From the NCBI GenBank assembly GCA_002478745.1, contig DLQI01000041.1, positions 78,298-142,297 on the forward strand: a stretch of DNA of 64,000 nt. Direction: 5' to 3'. Position 1 is the first letter of the stretch; each line of letters starts with the position of its first letter. Position numbers and translations under genes: made by a program. The notes beneath the pieces are model-generated. The model made no database searches. It saw nothing but the letters and a program-made list of their open reading frames with translations, and was not told where the DNA came from. This stretch comes from Rhodobacteraceae bacterium UBA7436 (GTDB lineage: Bacteria > Pseudomonadota > Alphaproteobacteria > Rhodobacterales > Rhodobacteraceae). Shown piece after piece: positions 8,820-16,874 of this stretch.

Positions 8820-9862
8820 GCACTTATGGTGCAATGGATAGCCGTATCCGCAACTCAATTGCCTGTGATTTGCGTAGTGACACAGTCACCTGCCCTGACG
8901 ACGCGATGCGCGCGGCAATGGCAGCCGCTGAAGTTGGTGATGATGTTTACGGCGAAGACCCCAGCATTATTGCTCTTGAGAACCGCATGGCAGGCTTGCT
9001 GGGAAAAGACGCCGCCATGTTTGTGTCCAGCGGCACACAAAGTAACCTTTGCGCAATCATGGCACACTGTGGCCGTGGGGACGAATTGATCGTCGGCGAC
9101 GCTTATCACATTTATGCTGATGAAGCCGCCGGCGCTTCGGTTCTGGCAGGCGTTTCGATGCATGCGATCCCCGTGGACGATGGTAACGCCGTTTCCGCAG
9201 AGCAAGTCAAAGGCGCGGTTAAGGATGACGACCCACACTACGCACGCAGTCGCTTGTTGTGCTTGGAAAACACGGTTGTCGGCAAAGCCATTTCATTGGA
9301 AAAGATGCGCGCGCCCGCACAGGCGGCATGGGACGCTGGACTATCCGTTCATTTAGACGGCGCGCGCTTTTTTAATGCAATAACCGAACTTAAGTGCACT
9401 GCCAAAGAACTCGCTGGTTGCGCTGACAGCGTTTCCGTCTGCTTTTCAAAGGGGTTGGGCGCACCAGTTGGTTCGATTTTGGTCGGTAGCAACGGCATTA
9501 TCGCAAGGGCTAGGCGCAACCGCAAAATCTTGGGCGGAGGATTGCGACAGGCAGGCGTTTTAGCCGCTGCCGCAGCACATGCGTTAGATCATCATTTGTC
9601 ACTTATGCCCGCGGATCATGACCGCGCAGCTCAATTAGCCGTTGCCTTGCATGACTTGGATGTTGGAAGTGTTCAAAGCGGTACGAACATGGTGTTCTTC
9701 ACACCCAACGCAAGCCAACATAACGCACTGCATGCCCATATGGAGGCTGCTGGTGTGCGCATTGGTGGGCAACATCCAACGATAAGGATGGTCATGCACC
9801 GCGACATTGATGATGCGGGATTAGAGGCCGCGATCACAGCCTTCCGCAGTTTTTACACATAA
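8816..9862 (+). CDS. ltaE: Low-specificity L-threonine aldolase
   Basis: This PLP enzyme splits L-threonine, allo-threonine and other beta-hydroxy amino acids into glycine and an aldehyde. The 348-residue protein shows the family N-terminus DLRSDTVTCP, the glycine-rich SSGTQSN motif (residues 71-77), His98 in AYHIY, DGAR (181-184) and the PLP lysine in SKGLGAPVGS (Lys212). The ATGA overlap with the upstream oxygenase gene shows tight co-expression. The neighbour suggests its real substrate is the oxygenase product and not threonine itself; that is inference. Confidence 0.95.
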   Translation: MSTYGAMDSRIRNSIACDLRSDTVTCPDDAMRAAMAAAEVGDDVYGEDPSIIALENRMAGLLGKDAAMFVSSGTQSNLCAIMAHCGRGDELIVGDAYHIYADEAAGASVLAGVSMHAIPVDDGNAVSAEQVKGAVKDDDPHYARSRLLCLENTVVGKAISLEKMRAPAQAAWDAGLSVHLDGARFFNAITELKCTAKELAGCADSVSVCFSKGLGAPVGSILVGSNGIIARARRNRKILGGGLRQAGVLAAAAAHALDHHLSLMPADHDRAAQLAVALHDLDVGSVQSGTNMVFFTPNASQHNALHAHMEAAGVRIGGQHPTIRMVMHRDIDDAGLEAAITAFRSFYT

Positions 9863-9868
9863 GGAACA

Positions 9869-11206
9869 ATGCACATGCCGGCAGTAGACTTCATCCTCGA
9901 CACCAGGTTTGACGATTTACCTGCCGCCACAATCCATGAAGCCATTCGCTGTCTGGTCGACACCTTAGGTGTCGCCGTTGGCGGGTCGCAAACCCAACTA
10001 GCAAGCATCATTCACAACCATGTGGTACGCCAGTTTTGCGGTACAGAAGCCGTACTTTGGCAAGACGGCCGCAAAGCCAGTGCTGCGGGCGCAGCCCTTG
10101 CCAATGGCATGACAATCGATGCGCTGGATGCCCATGACGGTATGAAATTGACCAAAGGCCATGTGGGCTGCGGCGTCTTCCCCTCATTGATCGCAGTCAT
10201 GCAGGCCGAAGGGATTGATGACCCCAAAGAATTTCTAACTTCCATCGTGATTGGATACGAAATCGGTACCAGGGCCGGCATTGCCTTACATGCAAGTGCC
10301 TGCGATTTTCATACTTCTGGCGCATGGATTTCTTTGGCGGCTGCCGCATTAACTGCCCGTCAATTGAAGTTGACCAAAGCCCAAACTCGCGAGGCGCTTG
10401 GCATAGCTGAATACCATGGCCCACGCAGTCAGATGATGCGTGTTATTGATGCGCCCACGATGCTCAAAGACGGATCAGGGTGGGGCGCAATGGCTGGGGT
10501 TTCGGCCGCATACCTTGCACAGGACGGGTTTACCGGTGCCCCTGCTATCACCATGGAAGCTCCTGAATTAGCAAACTATTGGAATGACTTGGGTAAGAAC
10601 TGGTACATTGAGCAGCAATATATCAAACTGTATCCCGTTTGCCGCTGGGCACAGCCTGCCGTGGAGGGAGCGTTGGCTTTGATCCATGAACACGGTATCA
10701 GTGTCGATGAGATCGCAACGATCAAAGTGGAAACATTTCATGAGGCGAAACGCCTTGCCTCTATCCCTACAACGACCGAACAGGCGCAATACTCGCTACC
10801 GTTTTCAGTCGCTTCAGCAGTTGTGCGTGGTACGATCGGTGTGGCCGAGGTCACAGGTGATGGTCTCAACGATCCACAAATTATCGGGTTGGCCAAGACT
10901 GTTGAGATTGTCGAAGACGACGCATTTAACGACGCATTCCCCGCCCGTCGCTTTGCGCGCACCCACTTCCACCTGCTTGACGGACGTATTCTGTCCTCAC
11001 GCGATACTGAGGCCCAAGGTGACCCAGAGAATAAGGTTCCTGATCAAGTCATTTGGGATAAGTTTCGCGACCTAACATCAGCGCTATTGGGTACGGCATG
11101 GTCAGAACAGTTTTTATCCTTAGCCTGGGGTATTGTGGATGCACCATCCGTTACGCCATTGTTTAAATTGATTGCACAGACTGCACAAACCAAGGACCTG
11201 AAATGA
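9869..11206 (+). CDS. MmgE/PrpD family protein
   Basis: A 445-residue member of the MmgE/PrpD family, whose known members include 2-methylcitrate dehydratase, cis-aconitate decarboxylase and an iminodisuccinate epimerase, so the reaction here is likely a dehydration, decarboxylation or racemisation of a small carboxylic acid. Recognisable signs are the all-helical N-terminal domain with LVDTLGVAVGG, the GYEIGTRAG segment and the IKLYPVCRWAQPAVEGAL motif around residues 250-268. It begins 6 bp after the aldolase stop, and its own stop overlaps the next gene by 4 bp. A second in-frame ATG at 9875 is an equally possible start. Confidence 0.88.
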   Translation: MHMPAVDFILDTRFDDLPAATIHEAIRCLVDTLGVAVGGSQTQLASIIHNHVVRQFCGTEAVLWQDGRKASAAGAALANGMTIDALDAHDGMKLTKGHVGCGVFPSLIAVMQAEGIDDPKEFLTSIVIGYEIGTRAGIALHASACDFHTSGAWISLAAAALTARQLKLTKAQTREALGIAEYHGPRSQMMRVIDAPTMLKDGSGWGAMAGVSAAYLAQDGFTGAPAITMEAPELANYWNDLGKNWYIEQQYIKLYPVCRWAQPAVEGALALIHEHGISVDEIATIKVETFHEAKRLASIPTTTEQAQYSLPFSVASAVVRGTIGVAEVTGDGLNDPQIIGLAKTVEIVEDDAFNDAFPARRFARTHFHLLDGRILSSRDTEAQGDPENKVPDQVIWDKFRDLTSALLGTAWSEQFLSLAWGIVDAPSVTPLFKLIAQTAQTKDLK

Positions 11207-11829
11207 TAGACCTTTATTCATGGACAACGCCAAATGGACGTAAAATCTCGATCGCATTGGAAGAAATGGGGCTGGAATACAAAAGCCATGCCATCGACAT
11301 CACCAAAGACGAGCAATTCGCACCTGATTTTCTAAAAATCAGCCCCAACAATCGCATCCCTGCAATTGTTGACGGTGATACCTCCATCTTTGAATCTGGT
11401 GCAATCCTCATGTACCTCGCCGAAAAAACTGGCCTGTTCGCACCTGAATATGGGAGCTCTGAATATTGGCAGATGATGCAGTGGTTAATGTGGCAGATGG
11501 GCGGCTTTGGCCCGATGATTGGCCAAGCGCACCATTTCTTAAAGTACAACAAGGGCAAATCAGAGTACTCAGAGCAGCGCTATCATGCAGAAACACTGCG
11601 CCTTTATGGAGTCCTGGATCGGCATCTCGCCACTTCCCCATATATAATCAGCACACTCAGCATTGCGGACTTTGCTACATGGCCATGGGCCTCCCGGTTT
11701 GAGTACCATCAAGTTGATTTAAACGATTTCCCGAATGTAAAACGTTGGTATCTTGAGCTGGCGGCACGTCCCGCATTTGCACGCGGCTATGCCCAACCCA
11801 AAGATGCAGGCCCAATTCCTTTGCCGTAG
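11203..11829 (+). CDS. Glutathione S-transferase, YfcG/YghU-like
   Basis: A 208-residue cytosolic glutathione transferase homologue. The N-terminal thioredoxin-like domain (residues 1-80) starts MIDLYSWTTPNGRKI, with the Thr-Pro-Asn-Gly of the YfcG/Nu class in place of a catalytic Tyr or Ser, and has the cis-proline segment NNRIPAIVD and the glutathione-gamma-Glu site FESGAI. The helical C-terminal domain follows. YfcG proteins act as disulfide-bond reductases with glutathione. As last gene of the oxygenase-aldolase operon it may detoxify an aldehyde or other product. Confidence 0.92.
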   Translation: MIDLYSWTTPNGRKISIALEEMGLEYKSHAIDITKDEQFAPDFLKISPNNRIPAIVDGDTSIFESGAILMYLAEKTGLFAPEYGSSEYWQMMQWLMWQMGGFGPMIGQAHHFLKYNKGKSEYSEQRYHAETLRLYGVLDRHLATSPYIISTLSIADFATWPWASRFEYHQVDLNDFPNVKRWYLELAARPAFARGYAQPKDAGPIPLP

Positions 11830-11898
11830 CCACTGGATTGGAAGCACACATTTGCTTATCTGTGCACTAACGCAAATAGGTCCCGAAAGGACACCATC

Positions 11899-12276
11899 AT
11901 GCAAACTTCAAAGTCCTACATGGAAGCGGCAAACGCAGCAGTTCCACGCATATCAGCGGCTGAAGCAATCGTCCGTCACGCAAACGCTACAGCCGTTTTC
12001 GTTGATGTGCGCGACAGCGCTGCAATTGCGGCAACTGGCACGATCAAAGGCGCGCAACGCATTCCCCGCGGAATGCTTGAATTCATGGCCGACCCAGCTT
12101 CGACAGCACACAACAAGGCCCTCACCAATGATGCAGAGGTCTATCTGGTTTGCGCAGCTGGTGGACAGGCAGCACTGGCCGGTAAAACAATGTTCGACAT
12201 GGGTTACACCAATGTAACCAACATTGGCGGTATCGGGGATTGGGCCAAAGCAGGTGGACCTATAGAAGAGGCTTAA
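11899..12276 (+). CDS. Rhodanese-like domain protein
   Basis: A single rhodanese domain of 125 residues with the active-site loop VCAAGGQAAL (Cys85), the entry motif FVDVRDS (residues 34-40) and a terminal GGIGDW segment. Such proteins carry sulfur as a persulfide or sense thiols; the exact role is open. It lies 69 bp after the glutathione transferase and may be an extra member of that operon. Its stop codon overlaps the stop of the convergent sitD gene. Confidence 0.9.
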   Translation: MQTSKSYMEAANAAVPRISAAEAIVRHANATAVFVDVRDSAAIAATGTIKGAQRIPRGMLEFMADPASTAHNKALTNDAEVYLVCAAGGQAALAGKTMFDMGYTNVTNIGGIGDWAKAGGPIEEA

Positions 12277-13097
12277 GCCGCTTGCTTAGCCCGCATATTT
12301 GAGCGAATGAACGCGCCGATGAAGATGATTGTCAGGATCAATATAATTGTCGGCGCGGGCGCACTATCGATAAAGAAACTAACGTAAACGCCTAATATTC
12401 CGGAGAATACAGTGACCACAACCGCAATTGGTAACATCCGTTTGAACTGGTTGGTCAGCAGAAACGCAATTGCCCCCGGTGCAATCAATAAACCAATTGA
12501 TAAAATTATCCCTACTGCCGATAGCGTTGCAACAATCGTCAGAGAAATCATCGACAATAGTCCGTAGTGCAGCCAATTCACGCGCAGGCCCACCGCTTGG
12601 GCCTGGATCGGGTCAAAGGCATGCAACAAAAGGTCTTGGCGCTTAGCAACCACAACGACGGCAACGAAAACCGCTATCAGACAAGCAGTCCATAGATCGG
12701 TTGCGCCGACGCCCAGCATATTACCGAATAAGATGTGATCCAGATGTACCTCTGTGGTAATCTTGGTGTACAAAACAATCCCAAAACCAAACATTCCTGA
12801 GAACACGATACCCATCACCGTGTCCTGCTTCACGCGGCTATTTTCAGACAAAAACCCCGTCGCAAGCGCGCAAAACATCCCCGCGACAAACGCCCCGATG
12901 ATCAACGGAATCCCGATGATATAGGCGATCACAACACCGGGTAAAACCGCGTGACTGATTGCATCCCCCATGAGGGACCACCCCTTCAAAACAAGGAAGC
13001 AAGACAGCAGGCTGGTAGGCACAGCGATAATCGCCATCATCAAGAACGCCTTGTTCATAAACGCAAATTGAAACGGGAGAAGCAGCTCAGTCAACAT
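12273..13097 (-). CDS. sitD: Metal ABC transporter permease (SitD-like)
   Basis: The second membrane subunit of a zinc/manganese/iron-chelate class ABC importer. The 274-residue protein has about eight hydrophobic helices and the family motif GDAISHAVLPGVVIAYIIG near residues 45-63. It overlaps the preceding permease gene by one base in a four-gene operon (A-B-C-D). Having two different permeases points to the SitABCD type, which imports Mn2+ and/or Fe2+, not the single-permease ZnuABC type. Confidence 0.92.
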   Translation of the reverse strand: MLTELLLPFQFAFMNKAFLMMAIIAVPTSLLSCFLVLKGWSLMGDAISHAVLPGVVIAYIIGIPLIIGAFVAGMFCALATGFLSENSRVKQDTVMGIVFSGMFGFGIVLYTKITTEVHLDHILFGNMLGVGATDLWTACLIAVFVAVVVVAKRQDLLLHAFDPIQAQAVGLRVNWLHYGLLSMISLTIVATLSAVGIILSIGLLIAPGAIAFLLTNQFKRMLPIAVVVTVFSGILGVYVSFFIDSAPAPTIILILTIIFIGAFIRSNMRAKQAA

Positions 13098-13951
13098 CAG
13101 GACACCAGTGCTTGCGCTGCGCGACGGCGCGCGGCGATATAGCCGTGCTTGGGCGCAAAGAAAAAGGCGAGGAGAAAGATCAGTGTTTGTAGTGATACAA
13201 TCAAACCGCCCGTAGCCCCATCCACAAAAAAGCTAAGGTAGGCCCCCACAAAGCTGGTCCCTGCCCCAAGCGCAACGCTTAGTATCAACAAGCGCGGAAA
13301 ACGGTCTGTCAAAAGATAGGCCGTGGCCCCAGGCGTGACCACCATCGCGATCACGAGGAACGCGCCAACGGTTTGCAGGGCTGCAACACAGGAGGCCGAC
13401 AGCAATGTGAAAAACACAACTTTTAACAAGTCCGGTTTAAGCCCGATGGATCGTGCGTGGTTTTCGTCAAAGAATGTGACCATCAGATCCTTCCATTTGG
13501 CCAATAAGATCGCGAGCGTCACAAAACCGATGATCGCAAGTTGCAGCGTATCAGACGGTGTAATGGCAAGGATGTTGCCCATGGTAATAGTTTGGATGCT
13601 CACAGATGTGGGTGACAGCGAGACCATGAACAATCCCAACCCAAAGAACGACGTAAAGATCAGCCCAATAATAGTGTCCTCTTTCAAGCCAGATCTTTGG
13701 TTGAGAAACAGCATCGCACCAGCAGCCAATCCGCCCGCCGCAAATGCGCCCAACGCAAATGGCAGGCCCAGCATATAGGCCCCTGCAACGCCCGGTACGA
13801 TTGAGTGACTAAGTGCGTCACCGATCAGGGACCAACCCTTAAGCATCAGATAAGCAGAGAGAAATGCGCATACGCCACCGACCAATGCACTGACCCACAT
13901 GGCGTTGAACATGTAGTTATAGGTGAAGGGCAAAAGCAGGGTTTCGATCAC
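13097..13951 (-). CDS. sitC: Metal ABC transporter permease (SitC-like)
   Basis: The first membrane subunit of the metal importer, 284 residues with about eight helices and the motif [19 protein letters not shown] that pairs with the ATPase. It is clearly a distant copy of the adjacent SitD. The start overlaps the stop of the ATPase gene by 4 bp. The C-terminal tail is basic and cytoplasmic ([12 protein letters not shown]). Confidence 0.92.
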   Translation of the reverse strand: MIETLLLPFTYNYMFNAMWVSALVGGVCAFLSAYLMLKGWSLIGDALSHSIVPGVAGAYMLGLPFALGAFAAGGLAAGAMLFLNQRSGLKEDTIIGLIFTSFFGLGLFMVSLSPTSVSIQTITMGNILAITPSDTLQLAIIGFVTLAILLAKWKDLMVTFFDENHARSIGLKPDLLKVVFFTLLSASCVAALQTVGAFLVIAMVVTPGATAYLLTDRFPRLLILSVALGAGTSFVGAYLSFFVDGATGGLIVSLQTLIFLLAFFFAPKHGYIAARRRAAQALVS

Positions 13952-14796
13952 TTTTTGGCGTCCTTCTCATCGCTGTAAACAACAAAGGGACGTTCATCGT
14001 CTGTGATCACGCGGATGGTACGACCGTCTTCATCATCATGCAGGTCAGATCCACCAAGCACGAAATGGCGCAGCACCCCGCCAAAGGCCAGTTCCAAATT
14101 GTCATGGGTAAACGTGGTTTCGGTCGGCCCATAGGCCAGCACAGTTTCTTTGACCAAAACCGTACGATCACAAAATTCAGGGACAGAACCAAGGTTATGG
14201 GTTGAGACCAACATCACCCGTCCCTCGTCGCGCATTTCGCGCAGCAAAGCGATGATTGCATCCTCGGTCTGAACATCAACACCAGTGAAGGGTTCATCCA
14301 GCAAGATCACCTTGCCCTCTTGGGCCAAGGCACGGGCCAGAAAGACGCGTTTGCGTTGCCCACCTGACAGCTCGCCAATTTGGCGGTGGCGGAAATCGAT
14401 CATGTTGACCCGTTCAAGGGCCGACTTGACCGCTTCATGATCCGTTTGTTTGGGACGGCGCAGGAACCCCATGTGCCCGTAACGCCCCATCATCACCACA
14501 TCTTCGACAAGGACAGGAAAGCTCCAATCGACTTCTTCAGACTGAGGCACGTAGGCAACGACATTTTGTCTCAAAGCATCTTTTACAGGCATACCCAGCA
14601 CTGAAATTTCACCTTTTGCCGCAGGTACGAACCCCATAATCGCCTTGAACAGCGTGGATTTACCCGCACCGTTTACCCCCACCAATGCGGTGATCGTCCC
14701 AGTGGGGATTTCAAAGCTGGCGTTGCGCAGGGCCGTGTGGCCGTTGCGATAGGTGACTGTGACGTCACTTGCGGTGATGCCGGTTGATGCGTTCAT
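13948..14796 (-). CDS. sitB: Metal ABC transporter ATPase (SitB-like)
   Basis: The ATP-hydrolysing subunit, 282 residues. Visible motifs are Walker [10 protein letters not shown] (40-48), the Q-loop in [11 protein letters not shown], the signature LSGGQRKR (143-150), Walker B VILLDEP (163-169) and the switch histidine in STHNLG. The [11 protein letters not shown] segment is typical of the Mn/Fe subgroup. A C-terminal extension of about 35 mostly acidic residues follows the ATPase core. The gene overlaps both neighbours by 4 bp. Confidence 0.95.
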   Translation of the reverse strand: MNASTGITASDVTVTYRNGHTALRNASFEIPTGTITALVGVNGAGKSTLFKAIMGFVPAAKGEISVLGMPVKDALRQNVVAYVPQSEEVDWSFPVLVEDVVMMGRYGHMGFLRRPKQTDHEAVKSALERVNMIDFRHRQIGELSGGQRKRVFLARALAQEGKVILLDEPFTGVDVQTEDAIIALLREMRDEGRVMLVSTHNLGSVPEFCDRTVLVKETVLAYGPTETTFTHDNLELAFGGVLRHFVLGGSDLHDDEDGRTIRVITDDERPFVVYSDEKDAKK

Positions 14797-15686
14797 TCAG
14801 ATAGCCCTGTGGCGATTGTTTCGATGGTGGTGCGCAGCAGGTCGATATAGGTCGGCACTGCGCCATCTGCCTCTGTCAGGCTGTCAACGTACAACATTCC
14901 ACCGTATATCGCGTCTGTCTCACGCGCGACCTGTTGGGCGGGGGATTGGCTGACCGTGCTTTCGCAAAAGACCGCAGGGATATTGTTGGCGCGGACACTG
15001 TCGATCACCTTGCGCACCTGTTGTGGTGTACCTTGTTGATCGGCGTTGATCGGCCATAGGTAAAGTTCCTGCATTTGGAAGTCGCGGATCAGGTAGCTGA
15101 ACGCGCCTTCACAGCTGACCAACCAGCGTTGACCTTCAGGCACCGCGAGGATGTCTACCTCTAGCGGTTTGATAACCGCCGTGATCTCATTTTTATAGGT
15201 TTCGGCATTGGCGGTGTAGATCGCTGCGTTCTCAGGGTCATATTTCACAAAGGCATCGCGGATGTTGTCCACGTAGATCATTGCGCTGGTGGTGCTCATC
15301 CATGCATGTGGATTTGGTTTGCCGTTATAATCACCACCTGAGATGCTCATCGGGACGACGCCATCGGTCAATGTCACGCTTGGCACATCTTTGAGGTTTG
15401 AGAAGAATTGCTCGAACCACAGCTCAAGGTTCAGACCGTTCCATAGGATCAGGTCCGCATCTTGGGCGCGGATGATGTCACGGGGCGTAGGCTGATAGCC
15501 GTGGATTTCGGCTCCCGCCTTGGTCACGCTTTCCACGATGGCGGCGCCCCCTGCCACGTTACGGGCCATATCAGCGATCACGGTAAAGGTTGTAACCGCC
15601 TTAAACTTTTCCTCGGATGCTAGAATTGGAGAAGCACACACGGCGCTTATTGCGAGAGAGCAAAATCCTAAAACAATTCGTTGCAT
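14793..15686 (-). CDS. sitA: Metal ABC transporter substrate-binding protein (SitA-like)
   Basis: The periplasmic metal receptor, 297 residues with a signal peptide (1-23). The metal site can be read as His in EIHGYQPTP, His in PNPHAWMS, Glu in SCEGAFSYL and a late Asp. The Glu in the third position, instead of the His of zinc-type proteins, fits Mn2+/Fe2+ binding. There is no His-rich loop as in ZnuA. It is the first gene of the operon and two Fur/Mur-like boxes lie 46-92 bp upstream. Confidence 0.93.
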   Translation of the reverse strand: MQRIVLGFCSLAISAVCASPILASEEKFKAVTTFTVIADMARNVAGGAAIVESVTKAGAEIHGYQPTPRDIIRAQDADLILWNGLNLELWFEQFFSNLKDVPSVTLTDGVVPMSISGGDYNGKPNPHAWMSTTSAMIYVDNIRDAFVKYDPENAAIYTANAETYKNEITAVIKPLEVDILAVPEGQRWLVSCEGAFSYLIRDFQMQELYLWPINADQQGTPQQVRKVIDSVRANNIPAVFCESTVSQSPAQQVARETDAIYGGMLYVDSLTEADGAVPTYIDLLRTTIETIATGLSE

Positions 15687-15731
15687 ATTAACTGCTCCTT
15701 CAAAGGGTAGGCAAAAACATGTGGCTCTACA

Positions 15732-15746
15732 TGCGAATTACTCGCA
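15732..15746. promoter_or_regulatory. Mur/Fur-family operator, box 1 (sit operon)
   Basis: TGCGA-ATTAC-TCGCA is an inverted repeat with perfect 5 bp arms, 46 bp upstream of the sitA start. It has the look of the manganese-responsive Mur boxes known upstream of sitA in Rhodobacterales and Rhizobiales. The call rests on the palindrome and its place. The mur gene itself is not in this window. Confidence 0.65.
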
Positions 15747-15757
15747 ACAGATACTTT

Positions 15758-15778
15758 AGTTGAGAATGAATCGCAACT
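15758..15778. promoter_or_regulatory. Mur/Fur-family operator, box 2 (sit operon)
   Basis: AGTTGAGAATGAATCGCAACT is a 21 bp imperfect inverted repeat (outer arms AGTTG/CAACT perfect, inner bases mostly symmetric), centred 29 bp from box 1. The inner GAGAATGAATCGC resembles box 1 with small changes. Two boxes on nearly the same helix face suggest cooperative binding of the metal regulator. Confidence 0.6.
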
Positions 15779-15812
15779 GGAGTTAACAACATGCCTTCAA
15801 ACCACGCCTTCC

Positions 15813-15828
15813 AATAAGTAAACTTATT
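15813..15828. promoter_or_regulatory. Palindrome upstream of the LysR gene
   Basis: AATAAGT-AA-ACTTATT has perfect 7 bp arms, 34 bp before the ATG at 15862. It may be an autoregulatory operator of the LysR gene or part of its promoter. AT-rich palindromes of this length are uncommon but possible by chance. Confidence 0.4.
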
Positions 15829-15861
15829 CATTAAGAGGTATACGATTAATTAAACTGATGG

Positions 15862-16773
15862 ATGTGGTGTGTGAAAATTAACCTCAAACAGCTTGAAGCG
15901 TTTGTCTGGGTTGCAGACCTTGGCAGCTTTCGCAAAGCTGCGGATCGCTTGAATACAACACAACCAAACGTTTCATCCCGTATTGCTCTGCTTGAAGGGG
16001 CAATGAAACGCAAGCTGATGGAACGCGATGCAGGGTCTGTGCGGCTTACATCTAAGGGTATCCAGATGCTTGACTACGCCAGAAAAGTTTTACAGGCAGC
16101 GGATGCTTTTTCTGATGCGGCTGCAGAACCCAGCCTGATCGATGGCACCTTGCGCCTTGGCGTGACTGAGATGATCGTGCACACTTGGCTAAGTGATTTC
16201 CTCAAGGCGCTCAGCACGACCTTTCCGCAATTGCATGTGGAACTGACAGTAGATCTGTCCGTCAATCTGGAACGCGAATTGGGGGCGCGCACCCTTGATC
16301 TGGCTCTACAGAACGGCCCGTTTCGCCAGCAGATGACGGGTGAAATCCCACTGGGTGATTACCCTTTGGTCTGGGTTGCTTCGCGTGGTCTGGGACTGCG
16401 CGGCATTGCCAATCCAACGATTGAGCATATTGCGCAACACCCGATCCTGACCCACAGCCGCGACACCCGCCTTTATACGGAAACCGCTGCACACTTTGGG
16501 GCGCGCAAGGATTTGGATGTGCGCCTTGTCCCCTCAAGCAATCTTGCGGCCTGCCTCTACATGACCTTGAACGGTATGGGCGTTGCCACCCTCCCGGCGG
16601 CAATGATCAGCAAAGAACTAAACGAAGGCGATTTGATCCAAATCCAATACCAATGGCAGCCAGATGACCTAGAATTCTTTGCACGCTTTGATGCCGATCG
16701 CGCGCCCAGCTTTGTCGCTCAGGCCGCTAAAATTGCTAAAAATATGGCAGAAATTCACAATGCCGGAGGATAG
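15862..16773 (+). CDS. LysR-family transcriptional regulator
   Basis: A 303-residue LysR-type regulator: winged helix-turn-helix at residues 4-65 (LKQLEAFVWVADLGSFRKAADRLNTTQPNVSSRIALLE) and a periplasmic-binding-like effector domain from about residue 90. An alternative GTG start at 15871 removes three residues and brings the start closer to the usual LysR beginning. It stands just upstream of, and in the same direction as, the seven-gene hydantoinase-type operon, so it probably controls that operon. It could also act on the divergent sit genes, which is less likely given their Mur-like boxes. Confidence 0.93.
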   Translation: MWCVKINLKQLEAFVWVADLGSFRKAADRLNTTQPNVSSRIALLEGAMKRKLMERDAGSVRLTSKGIQMLDYARKVLQAADAFSDAAAEPSLIDGTLRLGVTEMIVHTWLSDFLKALSTTFPQLHVELTVDLSVNLERELGARTLDLALQNGPFRQQMTGEIPLGDYPLVWVASRGLGLRGIANPTIEHIAQHPILTHSRDTRLYTETAAHFGARKDLDVRLVPSSNLAACLYMTLNGMGVATLPAAMISKELNEGDLIQIQYQWQPDDLEFFARFDADRAPSFVAQAAKIAKNMAEIHNAGG

Positions 16774-16821
16774 ATTTTTCTTATCATCCCCATTCATTTT
16801 AACAATTTGATTTGATACATG

Positions 16822-16852
16822 GACTCACCCTAATTTGAGTAAATAGACTCAC
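16822..16852. promoter_or_regulatory. Three ACTCA half-sites upstream of hyuA
   Basis: GACTCAC (16822-16828), TGAGT (16836-16840) and GACTCAC (16846-16852) form an inverted pair plus a direct repeat with 24 bp offset, 23-53 bp before the hyuA start. LysR-type operators often have a recognition palindrome and a second activation half-site, so this may be the binding region of the preceding regulator, though it lies close to the start codon. Confidence 0.45.
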
Positions 16853-16874
16853 ATCCACAGGGATCAAAGTACAC

